This document shows positions 1 to 8,788 of a DNA stretch of 64,000 nucleotides, piece by piece. Every line of letters begins with the position of its first letter. Positions within the stretch are counted from its first letter, which is position 1. Below the pieces are notes generated by a model. That model was not told the DNA's origin, searched no databases, and saw nothing but the letters and a program-made list of their open reading frames with translations. The stretch is taken from the NCBI GenBank assembly GCA_963805715.1, contig CAWDVK010000019.1, forward strand, positions 62,001 through 126,000, read 5' to 3'. The position numbers and the translations under genes are program-made. This DNA is from CAWDVK01 sp963805715 (GTDB lineage: Bacteria; Actinomycetota; Actinomycetes; Streptosporangiales; Streptosporangiaceae).

Positions 1-2
1 AC

Positions 3-410
3 ACGCTGCTCGAGGACCGGGTGGCGGAGTTCGACCGGCTGAGCGAGCGCGTCGTCGAGCAGGTCCGGGCCGACGAGCCGGAGACGCTCGTCTATATCGT
101 GCACGCCGTCCCCTCGGCGCCGATGCAGCGGATCCTGTACGAGGTGTACCGGGACCGGGCGGCCTACGAGGAGCACCGGCACCAGCCCTACGTGGCGAAG
201 TTTGACATCGACCGGCGGCCGTATGTGCTCGCGACCAACGTGATCGAGCTCGGGCTGCAGCAGGCGAAGGTGTCGCCGTTCCCCTCGGTCGCCGAGCTTC
301 TCGGCGAGCCCGCCTTCGACACCTCCGGCTTCGAGCGGCCGGATTACCTGCGCGACTACGGCAAGTCAGCCTCGGCCCGTGACGCCAGCCGCTCGCGGGA
401 CCGCAGGTGA
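3..410 (+). CDS. Antibiotic-biosynthesis-monooxygenase-like (ABM/quinol monooxygenase) protein, 5' end missing
   Basis: The reading frame is open to the window edge, so the N-terminus lies outside; the first in-window GTG (21) is internal. The visible part contains the segment FEVYRD-like LYEVYRDRAAYEEHRHQPYV, which matches the 'E-x-Y-x-D-x-A-x-x-x-H' pattern of dimeric alpha/beta-barrel ABM-fold proteins. These act as small heme- or quinol-related monooxygenases, or have unknown substrates. A tail of about 50 residues follows the fold and is rich in charged and small residues. The next gene overlaps or starts just downstream on the same strand. Family assignment is by motif only; the substrate is unknown. 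Confidence 0.55.
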   Translation, partial: TLLEDRVAEFDRLSERVVEQVRADEPETLVYIVHAVPSAPMQRILYEVYRDRAAYEEHRHQPYVAKFDIDRRPYVLATNVIELGLQQAKVSPFPSVAELLGEPAFDTSGFERPDYLRDYGKSASARDASRSRDRR

Positions 411-447
411 CCACGCGATCGCAGCCGCACCCGGTGCCCGGCCGGGC

Positions 448-744
448 ATGGTCCCGCCCGGCTGGCATCCGGTGAGCGGCGATCCGAAGCCAGGCCGAGG
501 CGGCCCGCCGCACCGGATCACGCTGCTCTCCCGGCCCGGCTGCCACCTCTGCGACGACGCCCGCGTCGTCATTGCCCGGGTCGCTGGCGAACTGGGCGCC
601 GCATGGGAGGAACGGGATATCACGCTGTCCGCCGCCGATCTCGCGCGGTACTCGGAGATGGTCCCGGTGACGCTCGTTGACGGCGTGCAGCATGACTTCT
701 GGAGGGTCAGCGAGGATCGGCTCCGGGCCGCCCTGCGCGGCTAG
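448..744 (+). CDS. Glutaredoxin-like thiol-redox protein
   Basis: A small thioredoxin-fold protein with the redox motif PGCHLCDDA near its N-terminus, followed by a beta-alpha-beta core and the cis-proline segment MVPVTLVDG. It fits the glutaredoxin-like DUF836 group often found upstream of rex/hem genes in actinomycetes. Its role would be cytoplasmic disulfide exchange; no partner can be named. The frame is open back to a GTG at 379, which would overlap the preceding gene. I placed the start at ATG 448 because the residues before it are low-complexity; GTG 472 is also possible. It is 200 bp upstream of rex and transcribed in the same direction. Confidence 0.7.
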   Translation: MVPPGWHPVSGDPKPGRGGPPHRITLLSRPGCHLCDDARVVIARVAGELGAAWEERDITLSAADLARYSEMVPVTLVDGVQHDFWRVSEDRLRAALRG

Positions 745-861
745 CGGCAGCTCTCCGGGGCCGCGCGGCAGGTCAGGCCGGAATGCCGCGGCCTGCCCGC
801 TGCGGCAGTCAAGGGCGGGTAAAGCCCCGGTCGGCGCCGGTCGACTGGAAGATGGCCGACT

Positions 862-879
862 TTGTGCAAACGTTCACAA
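862..879. promoter_or_regulatory. Rex operator (ROP) upstream of rex-hemACD
   Basis: The 18-bp site TTGTGCAAACGTTCACAA matches the actinobacterial Rex consensus TTGTGAA-N4-TTCACAA except for one base (C instead of A at position 6). It lies 87 bp upstream of the rex start codon. Rex dissociates from such sites when NADH is high, so the site implies redox autoregulation of the whole rex-hemA-hemC-hemD operon, as known in Streptomyces coelicolor. Confidence 0.85.
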
Positions 880-965
880 GGGCGTAGCGTAAATCCGAAA
901 ACATCAGGGGGCACACGCTGGTCCCGTGCGCCCGCCGCATCTGATCCCCCAGGAGTTGCCGGCGT

Positions 966-1766
966 ATGCCTCGCCGTTCGATCTCAGCCAACGGCCACCA
1001 CGGCATCCCGGAGGCGACCATCGCTCGTCTGCCGGTCTACTTGCGTGCCCTGTACGCGCTGGCAGACCGGGACATTGCCACCGTGTCGAGCGAGGAACTC
1101 GCGGCGGCCGCCGGGGTGAACTCGGCCAAGCTCCGCAAGGATCTGTCGCACCTCGGCTCGTATGGCACCCGCGGCGTCGGCTACGACGTGGACTATCTCG
1201 TTTACCAGGTATCCCGCGAGCTCGGGCTGACCCAGGACTGGCCGGTGGTGATCATCGGAGCCGGTAACCTCGGCCGGGCGCTGGCCAACTACGGCGGCTT
1301 CGCCTCCCGTGGCTTCCGGATCGCGGCGCTGCTGGACAGCGACCCGGCCATGGTCGGGACGGTGATCGCCCGGCATACCGTGCGCAGCGTGGCCGAGCTG
1401 GAGGATGTCGTGGCCAGCCATGGCGTGTCGATCGGCGTCATCGCGGCCCCGGCCGCCGCGGCGCAGGGAGTCTGCGACCGGCTCGTGGCCGCCGGCGTGA
1501 CGAGCATCCTGAACTTCGCCCCGGTCGTGCTCAGCGTGCCTTCTGGGGTCGACGTGCGTAAGGTCGACCTGTCGATTGAGTTGCAGATCCTCGCGTTCCA
1601 TGCGCAGCGGCGCGCCGTGGTCCGCATCGCGGATCAGGCGGAGCATCGCTGGCCGGCCCGGACGCGGTCCGGGCACGAGATGATGGCCGTCAGCGGCCTG
1701 GACCCGGGCGGACTGCTGACGCTGAACGGTGATAGCGGGATGGGGGCTCAGGCGGTAGGGACATGA
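966..1766 (+). CDS. rex: Redox-sensing transcriptional repressor Rex
   Basis: NADH/NAD+-sensing repressor. The N-terminal winged helix (about residues 10-85) contains the SKLRKDLSHLGSYGTRGVGY recognition region. A Rossmann domain follows with the dinucleotide motif GAGNLGRAL around residues 97-105, and the C-terminal helix swaps between dimer partners. The length of 266 aa is slightly long because of a loose tail. The start at ATG 966 is supported by AGGAG at 951-955. A canonical Rex operator lies upstream. The gene overlaps hemA by four bases (ATGA), so Rex is the first gene of the tetrapyrrole operon and controls it together with itself. Confidence 0.95.
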   Translation: MPRRSISANGHHGIPEATIARLPVYLRALYALADRDIATVSSEELAAAAGVNSAKLRKDLSHLGSYGTRGVGYDVDYLVYQVSRELGLTQDWPVVIIGAGNLGRALANYGGFASRGFRIAALLDSDPAMVGTVIARHTVRSVAELEDVVASHGVSIGVIAAPAAAAQGVCDRLVAAGVTSILNFAPVVLSVPSGVDVRKVDLSIELQILAFHAQRRAVVRIADQAEHRWPARTRSGHEMMAVSGLDPGGLLTLNGDSGMGAQAVGT

Positions 1767-3139
1767 GCGTTCTGGCAGTCGGTCTCAGCCATAAGAGCGC
1801 GCCAGTGGCGACGCTGGAGCGTGCCGTGCTGACCGGAGACGGCGTCGCCAAGCTGCTGCGCGACGCCTACCAGGGCGACGAGGTGGCCGGGGCGATCCTC
1901 GTCAGCACCTGCAACCGGGTCGAGGTGTACGCCGAGGTCGGTACCTTCCACGGCGGCGTGGCCGCGATCTGCGAGCTGCTGGTCCGGCACTCGGGCATGC
2001 CGCTAACCGAGCTCACGCCGCACCTGTACGTGCACTACGAGGATCGCGCGGTGCAGCACCTGCTGGCCGTGGCCTGCGGGCTCGACTCCATGGTGGTCGG
2101 CGAGAGCCAGATACTCGGCCAGGTCAGGGAATCGCTCAGGCTGGCCCGCGAGCAGGGCACCCTCAGCCGGGGACTGGCCGACCTCGGCCGGCTGGCCCTG
2201 CACGCGGGCAAGCGCGCGCATGCGGAGACCGGCATCGGCAGGGCCGGCGCGAGCCTGGTCAGCGTCGGGCTGACGGCAGCCGCAGAGCAGCTGGGCGCGG
2301 CGGCCGGGCCTGCCGGCCTGCTGGACGGGCGCTCGGTGCTGGTGGTGGGGGCCGGATCTATGAGCTCGCTGGCGGTATCGGCGGCCGCAGCGGCCGGCGC
2401 GGCCAGGATCGGCGTCGCGAACCGTACCCCGCAGCACGCCAGGCTGCTGGCCGACACCGTGAGCGGCACCTCAGCCGACCTGACCGCGCTGCCCGGCCTG
2501 ATCGCGGATGCGGACCTGGTCATCTCCTGTACCGGCTCGGCCGGGCATGTCATCGGCGCCGGCATCGTGGGCAGCGCGCTGTCGCTGCGCGAGCCCGCGG
2601 GCCTGCCGCTCGTCTTCCTCGACCTGGCGCTGCCCAGGGACGTCGATGCGGCCGTTGCCCAGCTGCCCGGCGTGGCCGTGATCGACCTGGAGAGCATGTC
2701 CGAGCCAGGGCCGGATGGCGGCGCGCTGCGCCAGGACGCGGTCGTCTCCGCCGACGTGGCGGCCGTCCGCCGGATCGTCGCCGACGAGTTCGCTGCGCAC
2801 GTGGCGGCTCACCGCGCTGCCCGGGTGGCGCCCACCGTCGTGGCCCTGCGGGCCAAGGCAGCGGGGGTGGTCGACGCGGAGCTGAGCCGGCTGGCCGCCC
2901 GCCTCGGCGGCCTGGAGCCCGGTGCGCTCGACGAGGTAGCCCGGTCCATGCGGCGGATCACCGACAAGCTGCTGCACGCGCCGACGGTCCGGGTCAAGGA
3001 ACTAGCGGGCTCGCCAGGCGCGGAATCCTACGAGGATGCCCTGCGGGTGCTGTTCGACCTGGATCCCGAGGCGGTCCAGGCGGTCACCCGGGCCGACGCC
3101 GAGCTGGCCGGCTGGCCGGATCAGGAGGCAGCACCGTGA
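1763..3139 (+). CDS. hemA: Glutamyl-tRNA reductase
   Basis: Catalyses NADPH-dependent reduction of glutamyl-tRNA(Glu) to glutamate-1-semialdehyde, the first committed step of the C5 tetrapyrrole route. The nucleophilic cysteine is C50 in the motif STCNRVEVY. The segment around GLDSMVVGESQILGQV is the family signature, and the NADPH-binding GAGSMS motif is near residue 195. The C-terminal dimerisation helices end the 458-aa protein, a normal length. The ATG overlaps the rex stop; the stop overlaps the hemC GTG. HemL (9445) supplies the next enzyme of the pathway from a separate locus. Confidence 0.96.
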   Translation: MSVLAVGLSHKSAPVATLERAVLTGDGVAKLLRDAYQGDEVAGAILVSTCNRVEVYAEVGTFHGGVAAICELLVRHSGMPLTELTPHLYVHYEDRAVQHLLAVACGLDSMVVGESQILGQVRESLRLAREQGTLSRGLADLGRLALHAGKRAHAETGIGRAGASLVSVGLTAAAEQLGAAAGPAGLLDGRSVLVVGAGSMSSLAVSAAAAAGAARIGVANRTPQHARLLADTVSGTSADLTALPGLIADADLVISCTGSAGHVIGAGIVGSALSLREPAGLPLVFLDLALPRDVDAAVAQLPGVAVIDLESMSEPGPDGGALRQDAVVSADVAAVRRIVADEFAAHVAAHRAARVAPTVVALRAKAAGVVDAELSRLAARLGGLEPGALDEVARSMRRITDKLLHAPTVRVKELAGSPGAESYEDALRVLFDLDPEAVQAVTRADAELAGWPDQEAAP

Positions 3140-4089
3140 CATCCAGCCTGGCCCGCCCGCTCCGGCTGGGCACCAGGAAGAGCCCGATGGCGCTGGCCCA
3201 GTCCGGCCAGGTCGGCCGGGCCGTAACCGCCCGGACCGGCCGCGAGGTCGAGCTTGTCGGCATGACCACGCTCGGCGACGTCAGCCGGGAGCAGCTGGCC
3301 CAGATGGGCGGCACAGGCGTCTTCGTGAGCGGGCTCCGGCGCGCCCTGCTGGCCGGCGAGATCGATTTCGCCGTGCACTCGCTGAAGGACCTGCCCGCCG
3401 GCCAGGCCGCGGGGATCGTGCTGGCCGCCGTGCCGCCCAGGGATGACCCCAGGGATGCCCTGGTCGCCAGGGACGGCGCCAAGCTCGCCGACCTGCCTGC
3501 CGGCGCCAGGATCGGGACCGGCTCGCCGCGCCGGGCCGCCCAGCTGCTCATGCTGCGACGGGACCTGCGCCCGGTTCCCATCCGCGGCAACGCGGGCACC
3601 CGGCTGGCCAAGATCGGCGCCGGCGAGGTGGATGCGGTGGTGCTGGCCTGCGCCGGGCTGATGCGGCTCGGGCGGCAGGAAGTGATCACTCAGGTCTTCG
3701 AGCCCGACGAGATGCTGCCCGCTCCGGGCCAGGGCGCGCTCGCGGTGGAATGCCGGGCTGACCGGGACGACATGGCGGCACTGCTCGCGTGCGTCGATGA
3801 CCCGGCCAGCCGGGCCGCGACAGCCGCCGAACGCAGCCTGCTCGACGCGCTGCAGGCAGGCTGCTCAGCGCCGGTCGGCGCGTATGCTGCCGGCACGGAT
3901 GTTCTTCGGCTGCACGGTGCCGTGGTAGCAGCCGACGGGGGTATGGCGCTCCGCGCCAGCGTCGACGGCCCCGTGGCCGAGGCCGAGCGCCTTGGCCGCG
4001 ACCTGGCCGCTGAACTGCTGCGTCGCGGAGCGGGACGATATATGGCCGTGTCCGGTGGACACATCAGCAGCGGGGACGATGACAGGTGA
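3136..4089 (+). CDS. hemC: Hydroxymethylbilane synthase (porphobilinogen deaminase)
   Basis: Polymerises four porphobilinogens into hydroxymethylbilane in the cytoplasm. The start motif RLGTRKSPMALAQS, the HSLKDLPA segment with the catalytic aspartate, and RGNAGTRLAKI are all family signatures. The dipyrromethane cofactor attaches at C243 in LQAGCSAPVGAYA. The length of 317 aa is normal. The GTG start overlaps the hemA stop, and the stop overlaps the GTG of hemD, so translation is probably coupled through the operon. Confidence 0.96.
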   Translation: MTSSLARPLRLGTRKSPMALAQSGQVGRAVTARTGREVELVGMTTLGDVSREQLAQMGGTGVFVSGLRRALLAGEIDFAVHSLKDLPAGQAAGIVLAAVPPRDDPRDALVARDGAKLADLPAGARIGTGSPRRAAQLLMLRRDLRPVPIRGNAGTRLAKIGAGEVDAVVLACAGLMRLGRQEVITQVFEPDEMLPAPGQGALAVECRADRDDMAALLACVDDPASRAATAAERSLLDALQAGCSAPVGAYAAGTDVLRLHGAVVAADGGMALRASVDGPVAEAERLGRDLAAELLRRGAGRYMAVSGGHISSGDDDR

Positions 4090-5729
4090 ACCCCACATCA
4101 GCGACGCAGAAGTCGGACAAGAAGGACGGCAAGGCCGGCGGCAAGGCCGCCAGCCGCCAGGCGAAGCCCGCGGCCGGGTGGGTGGCACTCGTCGGCGCGG
4201 GACCCGGTGATGAGGGCCTGCTCACGGTCAGGGCGGCGCAGCTGCTGGCCCAGGCGGACCTGGTCGTCGCCGCGCCCTCGATCAGCGAGCGGGTTGCGCA
4301 CCTGATCCGGCCGGATGCGACCGTGGCCGATTCCGAGCCGTTCAGCCAGGACCCGCGGCTGCTCGTCAAGGCAGCCAGGGCCGGGCAGGCCGTCGTCCGG
4401 CTGTTCAGCGGTGACCCGTTCATGTTCTGCAACGCGGCGGCTGACGCGGCGGCTTGCGCGAAGGCCAGGGTGACGTTCGAGATCGTGCCCGGCGTGCCCG
4501 CGGCGACCGCGGTGCCCGTCTACGCGGGCATCCCGCTGACATCGGATGCGAACAGCGACGTCCGGATCATTCACGCAGCCGAGGTGAGCCGGATGTCGGC
4601 CGGGCCGGGCACGCTGGTGATCCTCGGCGCCGAGACCGGCCCCGCGGATCTCGGCAAGATGCTGGTGGCGGCCGGCTGGGCGGAGAGCACGCCGCTGGCG
4701 ATCACCTGGAACGGGACGACGACCGACCAGTACACCGTCCAGTGCACGCTGGGCTCGGTGACCGCGGACCTCAAGGCGGCCGGGGTCAGCATGCTGACCG
4801 CGCACGGGCCCGCTGTCGCGGTGGTCGGCGACGGCGTGGCCGCCCAGCGAGCGCTGTCCTGGTTCGAGACCAAGCCGCTGTTCGGCTGGCGGGTGCTCGT
4901 GCCGCGGACGAAGGAGCAGGCCGAGGAGGTCTCTGACCTGCTGCGGGCACGCGGCGCCGTGCCCGAGCAGGTGCCGACGATCGCGGTCGAGCCGCCGCGG
5001 ACGCCGCAGCAGATGGAGCGCGCGGTCAAGGGGCTGGTGACCGGGCGGTTCCAGTGGATCGCCTTCACCTCGGTCAACGCGGTCCGCGCCGTGCGGGAGA
5101 AGTTCGAGGAGTATGGCCTCGACGCCCGCGCGTTCGCCGGCGTCAAGGTCGCTGCCGTCGGCGAGCAAACGTCTGCCGCTCTGCGCGACTTCGGGATCAT
5201 GCCGGACCTGGTGCCGGAAGGCGAGCAGTCAGCCGAGGGGCTGGCTGCTTCCTGGCCGGTGTACGACGACGTGCTCGACCCGATCAACCGGGTGCTGCTG
5301 CCGCGGGCCGACATCGCCACCGAGACGCTGGTGGCGAGGCTCACCGACCTGGGCTGGGAGGCCGAGGACGTCACCGCCTACCGGACCGTCCGGGCGGCCC
5401 CGCCGCCGGCGCCGATCCGGGAGGCGATCAAGGGCGGCGGATTCGATGCCGTGCTGTTCACGTCGTCGTCCACGGTCCGGAACCTGATCGGCATCGCCGG
5501 CAAGCCGCACGCGGTGACGACGATTGCCGCGATCGGCCCGCAGACCGCCAAGACTGCGGCTGAGTTCGGTCTCCGGGTCGATGTGGTGTCGCCCACGCCG
5601 TCGGTTTCCGCGCTGGTCGAGGCGCTGGCCGAGTTCGGCGCCGGGATCCGGGACGCGGCCATCGAGGCGGGCGAGCCGGTTCGCCGGCCGAGCGAGCGCC
5701 GTCGCGGCGCTCGCCGTCGCATCAGGTAG
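4086..5729 (+). CDS. hemD: Fused SUMT-like domain and uroporphyrinogen-III synthase
   Basis: The N-terminal part (about residues 30-250) has the tetrapyrrole methylase fold (VALVGAGPGDEGLLTVRA, VPGVPAATAVPVYAGIPLT). The C-terminal part (about 265-525) is uroporphyrinogen-III synthase, which closes and inverts ring D of hydroxymethylbilane. Compared with active SUMT enzymes, the YDxLV segment is replaced by AAPSIS and the glycine/glutamate-rich stretch after GDPFMF is lost, so methyltransferase activity is doubtful. Actinobacterial HemD proteins commonly carry such a domain. The first 30 residues are Lys-rich and disordered. It is the last gene of the rex operon; hemB follows after 52 bp. Confidence 0.93.
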   Translation: MNPTSATQKSDKKDGKAGGKAASRQAKPAAGWVALVGAGPGDEGLLTVRAAQLLAQADLVVAAPSISERVAHLIRPDATVADSEPFSQDPRLLVKAARAGQAVVRLFSGDPFMFCNAAADAAACAKARVTFEIVPGVPAATAVPVYAGIPLTSDANSDVRIIHAAEVSRMSAGPGTLVILGAETGPADLGKMLVAAGWAESTPLAITWNGTTTDQYTVQCTLGSVTADLKAAGVSMLTAHGPAVAVVGDGVAAQRALSWFETKPLFGWRVLVPRTKEQAEEVSDLLRARGAVPEQVPTIAVEPPRTPQQMERAVKGLVTGRFQWIAFTSVNAVRAVREKFEEYGLDARAFAGVKVAAVGEQTSAALRDFGIMPDLVPEGEQSAEGLAASWPVYDDVLDPINRVLLPRADIATETLVARLTDLGWEAEDVTAYRTVRAAPPPAPIREAIKGGGFDAVLFTSSSTVRNLIGIAGKPHAVTTIAAIGPQTAKTAAEFGLRVDVVSPTPSVSALVEALAEFGAGIRDAAIEAGEPVRRPSERRRGARRRIR

Positions 5730-5781
5730 CCGGCGGCCTGGCCGGGTAGCCGGCCCGCCGCCGCGAGGAGCAGGAGCAGTG

Positions 5782-6765
5782 ATGAGCCCGACATTTCCCG
5801 TGGCCCGGCCGCGCCGGCTGCGACGGACACCGGCGCTGCGCCGCCTGGTCGCGGCCACGAGCGTGCGGCCGGCCGATCTGGTGCTGCCGCTGTTCGTCAA
5901 GGAGGGCATCAGCGAGCCGCAGCCGGTGACCTCGATGCCGGGGGTTGTCCAGCACACCAGGGACAGCCTGCGCAAGGCGGCGGCCGAGGCGGTGGACGCC
6001 GGCGTCGGCGGCCTGATCCTGTTCGGCATTCCCGCGGTGAAGGACGGCCGCGGCTCGGCGGCCGACGACCCGGCCGGCGTCGTTCAGCAGGGGCTGCGGG
6101 ACCTGGCCGCTGAGGTCGGTCACGATACGGTCCTGATGGCTGACCTGTGCCTGGACGAGTACACCGACCACGGCCACTGCGGCCTGCTGACCGCGGTCGG
6201 CGAGGTGGACAACGACGCCACGCTGGAGCGGTATGCCTCGATCGCCGTCGCGCAGGCAGCCGCGGGCGCGCACGTGGTGGCGCCCAGCGGCATGATGGAC
6301 GGCCAGGTGGCCGCCATCAGGGCGGCCCTCGATGCCAGCGGCTTCACCGACGTGGCCATCTGCGCCTACTCAGCCAAGTACGCCTCGGCCTTCTACGGGC
6401 CGTTCCGCGACGCCGCGGAATGCGCCCCCCAGTTCGGCGACCGGGCCTCCTACCAGCAGGACCTGAGCAGCCCGGCCGAGGCGCTGCGGGAAGTGCAGCT
6501 GGACGTGGACGAGGGCGCGGACATCGTCATGGTGAAGCCGGCCCTTGCTTACCTGGACATCATCAGCCAGGTAGCGGCGTCCGTCCGGCTGCCGGTGGCG
6601 GCCTACCAGGTCAGCGGCGAGTACGCGATGGTCGAGGCGGCGGCGGCTCATGGCTGGCTGGACCGGGACCGGGTGATCATGGAGACGCTGACGGCGATCC
6701 GCCGGGCGGGTGCGAGCATCATCCTGACTTACTGGGCCGCCGAGGCCGCCCGCTGGCTCGGCTGA
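5782..6765 (+). CDS. hemB: Porphobilinogen synthase (delta-aminolevulinate dehydratase)
   Basis: Condenses two 5-aminolevulinates to porphobilinogen. The two active-site lysines are visible: K199 in YSAKYASAFYG and K252 in MVKPALAYLD. The metal-site segment is DLCLDEYTDHGHCG, that is Cys-Asp-Cys at positions that are Cys-Cys-Cys in zinc enzymes and Ala-Asp-Asp in zinc-free ones, a mixed type. The frame is open upstream to 5524, but ATG 5782 has GAGGAGCAGGAG just before it and gives the usual length (327 aa). The gene is 52 bp after hemD and probably co-transcribed. Confidence 0.95.
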   Translation: MSPTFPVARPRRLRRTPALRRLVAATSVRPADLVLPLFVKEGISEPQPVTSMPGVVQHTRDSLRKAAAEAVDAGVGGLILFGIPAVKDGRGSAADDPAGVVQQGLRDLAAEVGHDTVLMADLCLDEYTDHGHCGLLTAVGEVDNDATLERYASIAVAQAAAGAHVVAPSGMMDGQVAAIRAALDASGFTDVAICAYSAKYASAFYGPFRDAAECAPQFGDRASYQQDLSSPAEALREVQLDVDEGADIVMVKPALAYLDIISQVAASVRLPVAAYQVSGEYAMVEAAAAHGWLDRDRVIMETLTAIRRAGASIILTYWAAEAARWLG

Positions 6766-6887
6766 GGAGCCGGCGGGCCCGCGGCGGCCCGCAGCCCCGC
6801 GGGACAGGGTGACTGTCGCCGGGCGGCCGCCGGCACGTCCGCCGCGTGCCGCGGCGGCGCCGCGGCCGGGCCTGGCGGGCGCTCGGG

Positions 6888-8543
6888 TCAGCTGCGCGGC
6901 AGGTAAGCGATCAGCCTGAGCACGCGGGTGCCGGGCAGCGGGCGCAGCCGCCAGTGGCGTGCGTAACCGGGCACGGGCGCGCCGCGGGTCGCCAGCAGCG
7001 CGATCCGGCCAGCGTCCGCGCCGCGGCGTGCCCAGGAGGGGGCGCTGGGGGCGGACGCGCATCCGGCGTAGTAGGCGATCGGGATGTCCTGATCGCCCTT
7101 GATCAGGCAGGGCGGCCGGATGCCGGCCTGCCTGAGGTCGGTAACGATGCGGGTGTAGTCATCGTGAAAGGCGATGGTGCCGGCCACCTCATGGTCGAGC
7201 ACGAGATGCTGGGCCAGCAGCTGGACGGCCAGGCCGACGACCACGAGGGCACGGGTGAGCGGCCGGGTGTCCGCGCTGACTCCGGCGATCAGCCAGGCCA
7301 GCGCGTCCGCCACCGGGATGGCAAGCAGGGCGTAGGCGGGCAGCAGGAATCGCGGCGCCGCGTAGTCGATCAGGAACAGGTACTGGAAGGCGATGCACAG
7401 GCCGCAGGCGGCCGCCAGCAGCGACGAGCCGAGACGGCCGGCCCGCCGGGCGGCCAGCACTCCGAGGATGGCCAGCACTGGCAGGGCCAGCCACCAGAGA
7501 CTGAGCTCCGGGTACCGGAGGCCGACCGTGCACGGCCGGCAGAGGGTGGGGCCGTTGAGCGCTCGCAGCTCGTCCCAGATGCCCAGGTGAAACCCGAAGC
7601 CGCCCTGCTCGGCGCCGGCGTCGCGCAGCCGGGCGAGCGGGCTGCCGAACCGCAGGTAGGCCTCGGCGATCCACTCGGCTGAGCCGGCCGCCAGGCCGAT
7701 TACCGTAGCGACCAGCAGCGGCCAGCGCCGCCAGGACGGGACCGCCAGCACGGCTACGACCAGCGCCCCGGACAGGAAGACCGCATCGCCCGGGCGGACC
7801 AGCGCGGCGGCGGCGACGCAGCCGGCCAGCCCCGCGCAGGCGCCGCCGCCTGCCGCCCTGACCGGCCCGGCGGCGGCGGCCGGCCTGGCCGGCCTGGGCC
7901 GTCCGGCCGGCGGCTGGTACTGCGGGCCGGGCGCCTGAATCGCGGCGCCCTGCCCTCCGGCAGCCTCGCTGCCCGAAGCGCGGATCCCGGTGGCGTCCTG
8001 GTCCTGGTCCGGCTCCGCGGCCGGCCGGGCGTGGCCGGCCGCGCGCAGGAAGAACCCGACTGCGGCGAGCGAGCTGAAGGCGACCCATTCATCGGGCATG
8101 GCCTGCGGCCCGTAATACTGCGCCACCCACAGGCCGCCGAAGCTGAGCCCGGCCAGCGCCAGGATCCAGCCGGGCCGCAGCCGGCGCCAGGCCAGCAGCG
8201 CGAGGAACAAGCCCAGGCCGGATGCCACGGAGAGATAGCCGCGCAGGGCGGTCTGCGACGAGGTCAGCAGCGTGACCGGGGCGACCAGCAGCGGGATGCC
8301 GCGAGCCCGGGCAGGGTCGAAGTAGGCGGCCGGCACGTGCGCGCTGACCTGGCTGACGTAGACGACCTCATCCCAGCTCAGGCCGAGCCGCCGGGACACG
8401 AACAGCAGCTGCGCCAGGGTAAACGCGGCCGCCACGGCCGCCAGCCACCAGACGCTGTCAGCAGCGGGGACCGACCGGGCGACTGAGCTCGCGCCCGAGC
8501 GCAGGCGGCGCGGCCTCGCCGGTGCTGACAACGGCATGAACAT
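6888..8543 (-). CDS. Multi-spanning membrane protein, GT39/mannosyltransferase-like (GT-C fold)
   Basis: About 551 aa with roughly ten hydrophobic segments. After the first membrane helix comes the loop LGLSWDEVVYVSQ, and a second acidic loop is AQYYGPQAMPDEWVAF; an acidic D-E pair in the first extracytoplasmic loop is typical of GT-C enzymes that use polyprenyl-phosphate sugars. A disordered, proline/alanine-rich loop near residue 210 interrupts the helices. The acceptor is unknown. The gene is convergent with hemB and divergent from the primase-like gene. The start is uncertain: ATG 8543 or 8537, with no clear Shine-Dalgarno; an upstream start at 8594 would add a non-hydrophobic leader. Confidence 0.6.
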   Translation of the reverse strand: MFMPLSAPARPRRLRSGASSVARSVPAADSVWWLAAVAAAFTLAQLLFVSRRLGLSWDEVVYVSQVSAHVPAAYFDPARARGIPLLVAPVTLLTSSQTALRGYLSVASGLGLFLALLAWRRLRPGWILALAGLSFGGLWVAQYYGPQAMPDEWVAFSSLAAVGFFLRAAGHARPAAEPDQDQDATGIRASGSEAAGGQGAAIQAPGPQYQPPAGRPRPARPAAAAGPVRAAGGGACAGLAGCVAAAALVRPGDAVFLSGALVVAVLAVPSWRRWPLLVATVIGLAAGSAEWIAEAYLRFGSPLARLRDAGAEQGGFGFHLGIWDELRALNGPTLCRPCTVGLRYPELSLWWLALPVLAILGVLAARRAGRLGSSLLAAACGLCIAFQYLFLIDYAAPRFLLPAYALLAIPVADALAWLIAGVSADTRPLTRALVVVGLAVQLLAQHLVLDHEVAGTIAFHDDYTRIVTDLRQAGIRPPCLIKGDQDIPIAYYAGCASAPSAPSWARRGADAGRIALLATRGAPVPGYARHWRLRPLPGTRVLRLIAYLPRS

Positions 8544-8750
8544 CAGGATGTCGCATCTGCCGCGGTGCCGCAGCAGGCGGCCGCACAAACACACCCGGCG
8601 GCTCGCGGCCGCCGCAGAATTCGGCCCGGATCACCGGCTCTGGCTGAGTGCCGCAGTCCGGCGACGATAGCCTGGCCATCTCCGATACGCATCGCGTCAG
8701 CTTCTCGGCGGGGCCGGTCATCGGCCATCGCTGGCGCGCGGCATGATCGG

Positions 8751-8756
8751 TATTAG
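8751..8756 (+). promoter_or_regulatory. Candidate -10 box before the primase/polymerase-like gene
   Basis: TATTAG lies 32 bp upstream of the chosen GTG start at 8789, in the 245-bp divergent gap (8544-8788), which otherwise shows no gene. Fit to the TAnnnT -10 pattern only; no convincing -35. Confidence 0.3.
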
Positions 8757-8788
8757 CAGGCACGGGGGGCTTGGGCGGGAGTGAGCCA

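Noticed and set aside
6766..6887. Terminator between hemB and the glycosyltransferase-like gene
   Set aside because: The region is so GC-rich that many overlapping short stems are possible; none stands out as in the gap after the MFS gene.
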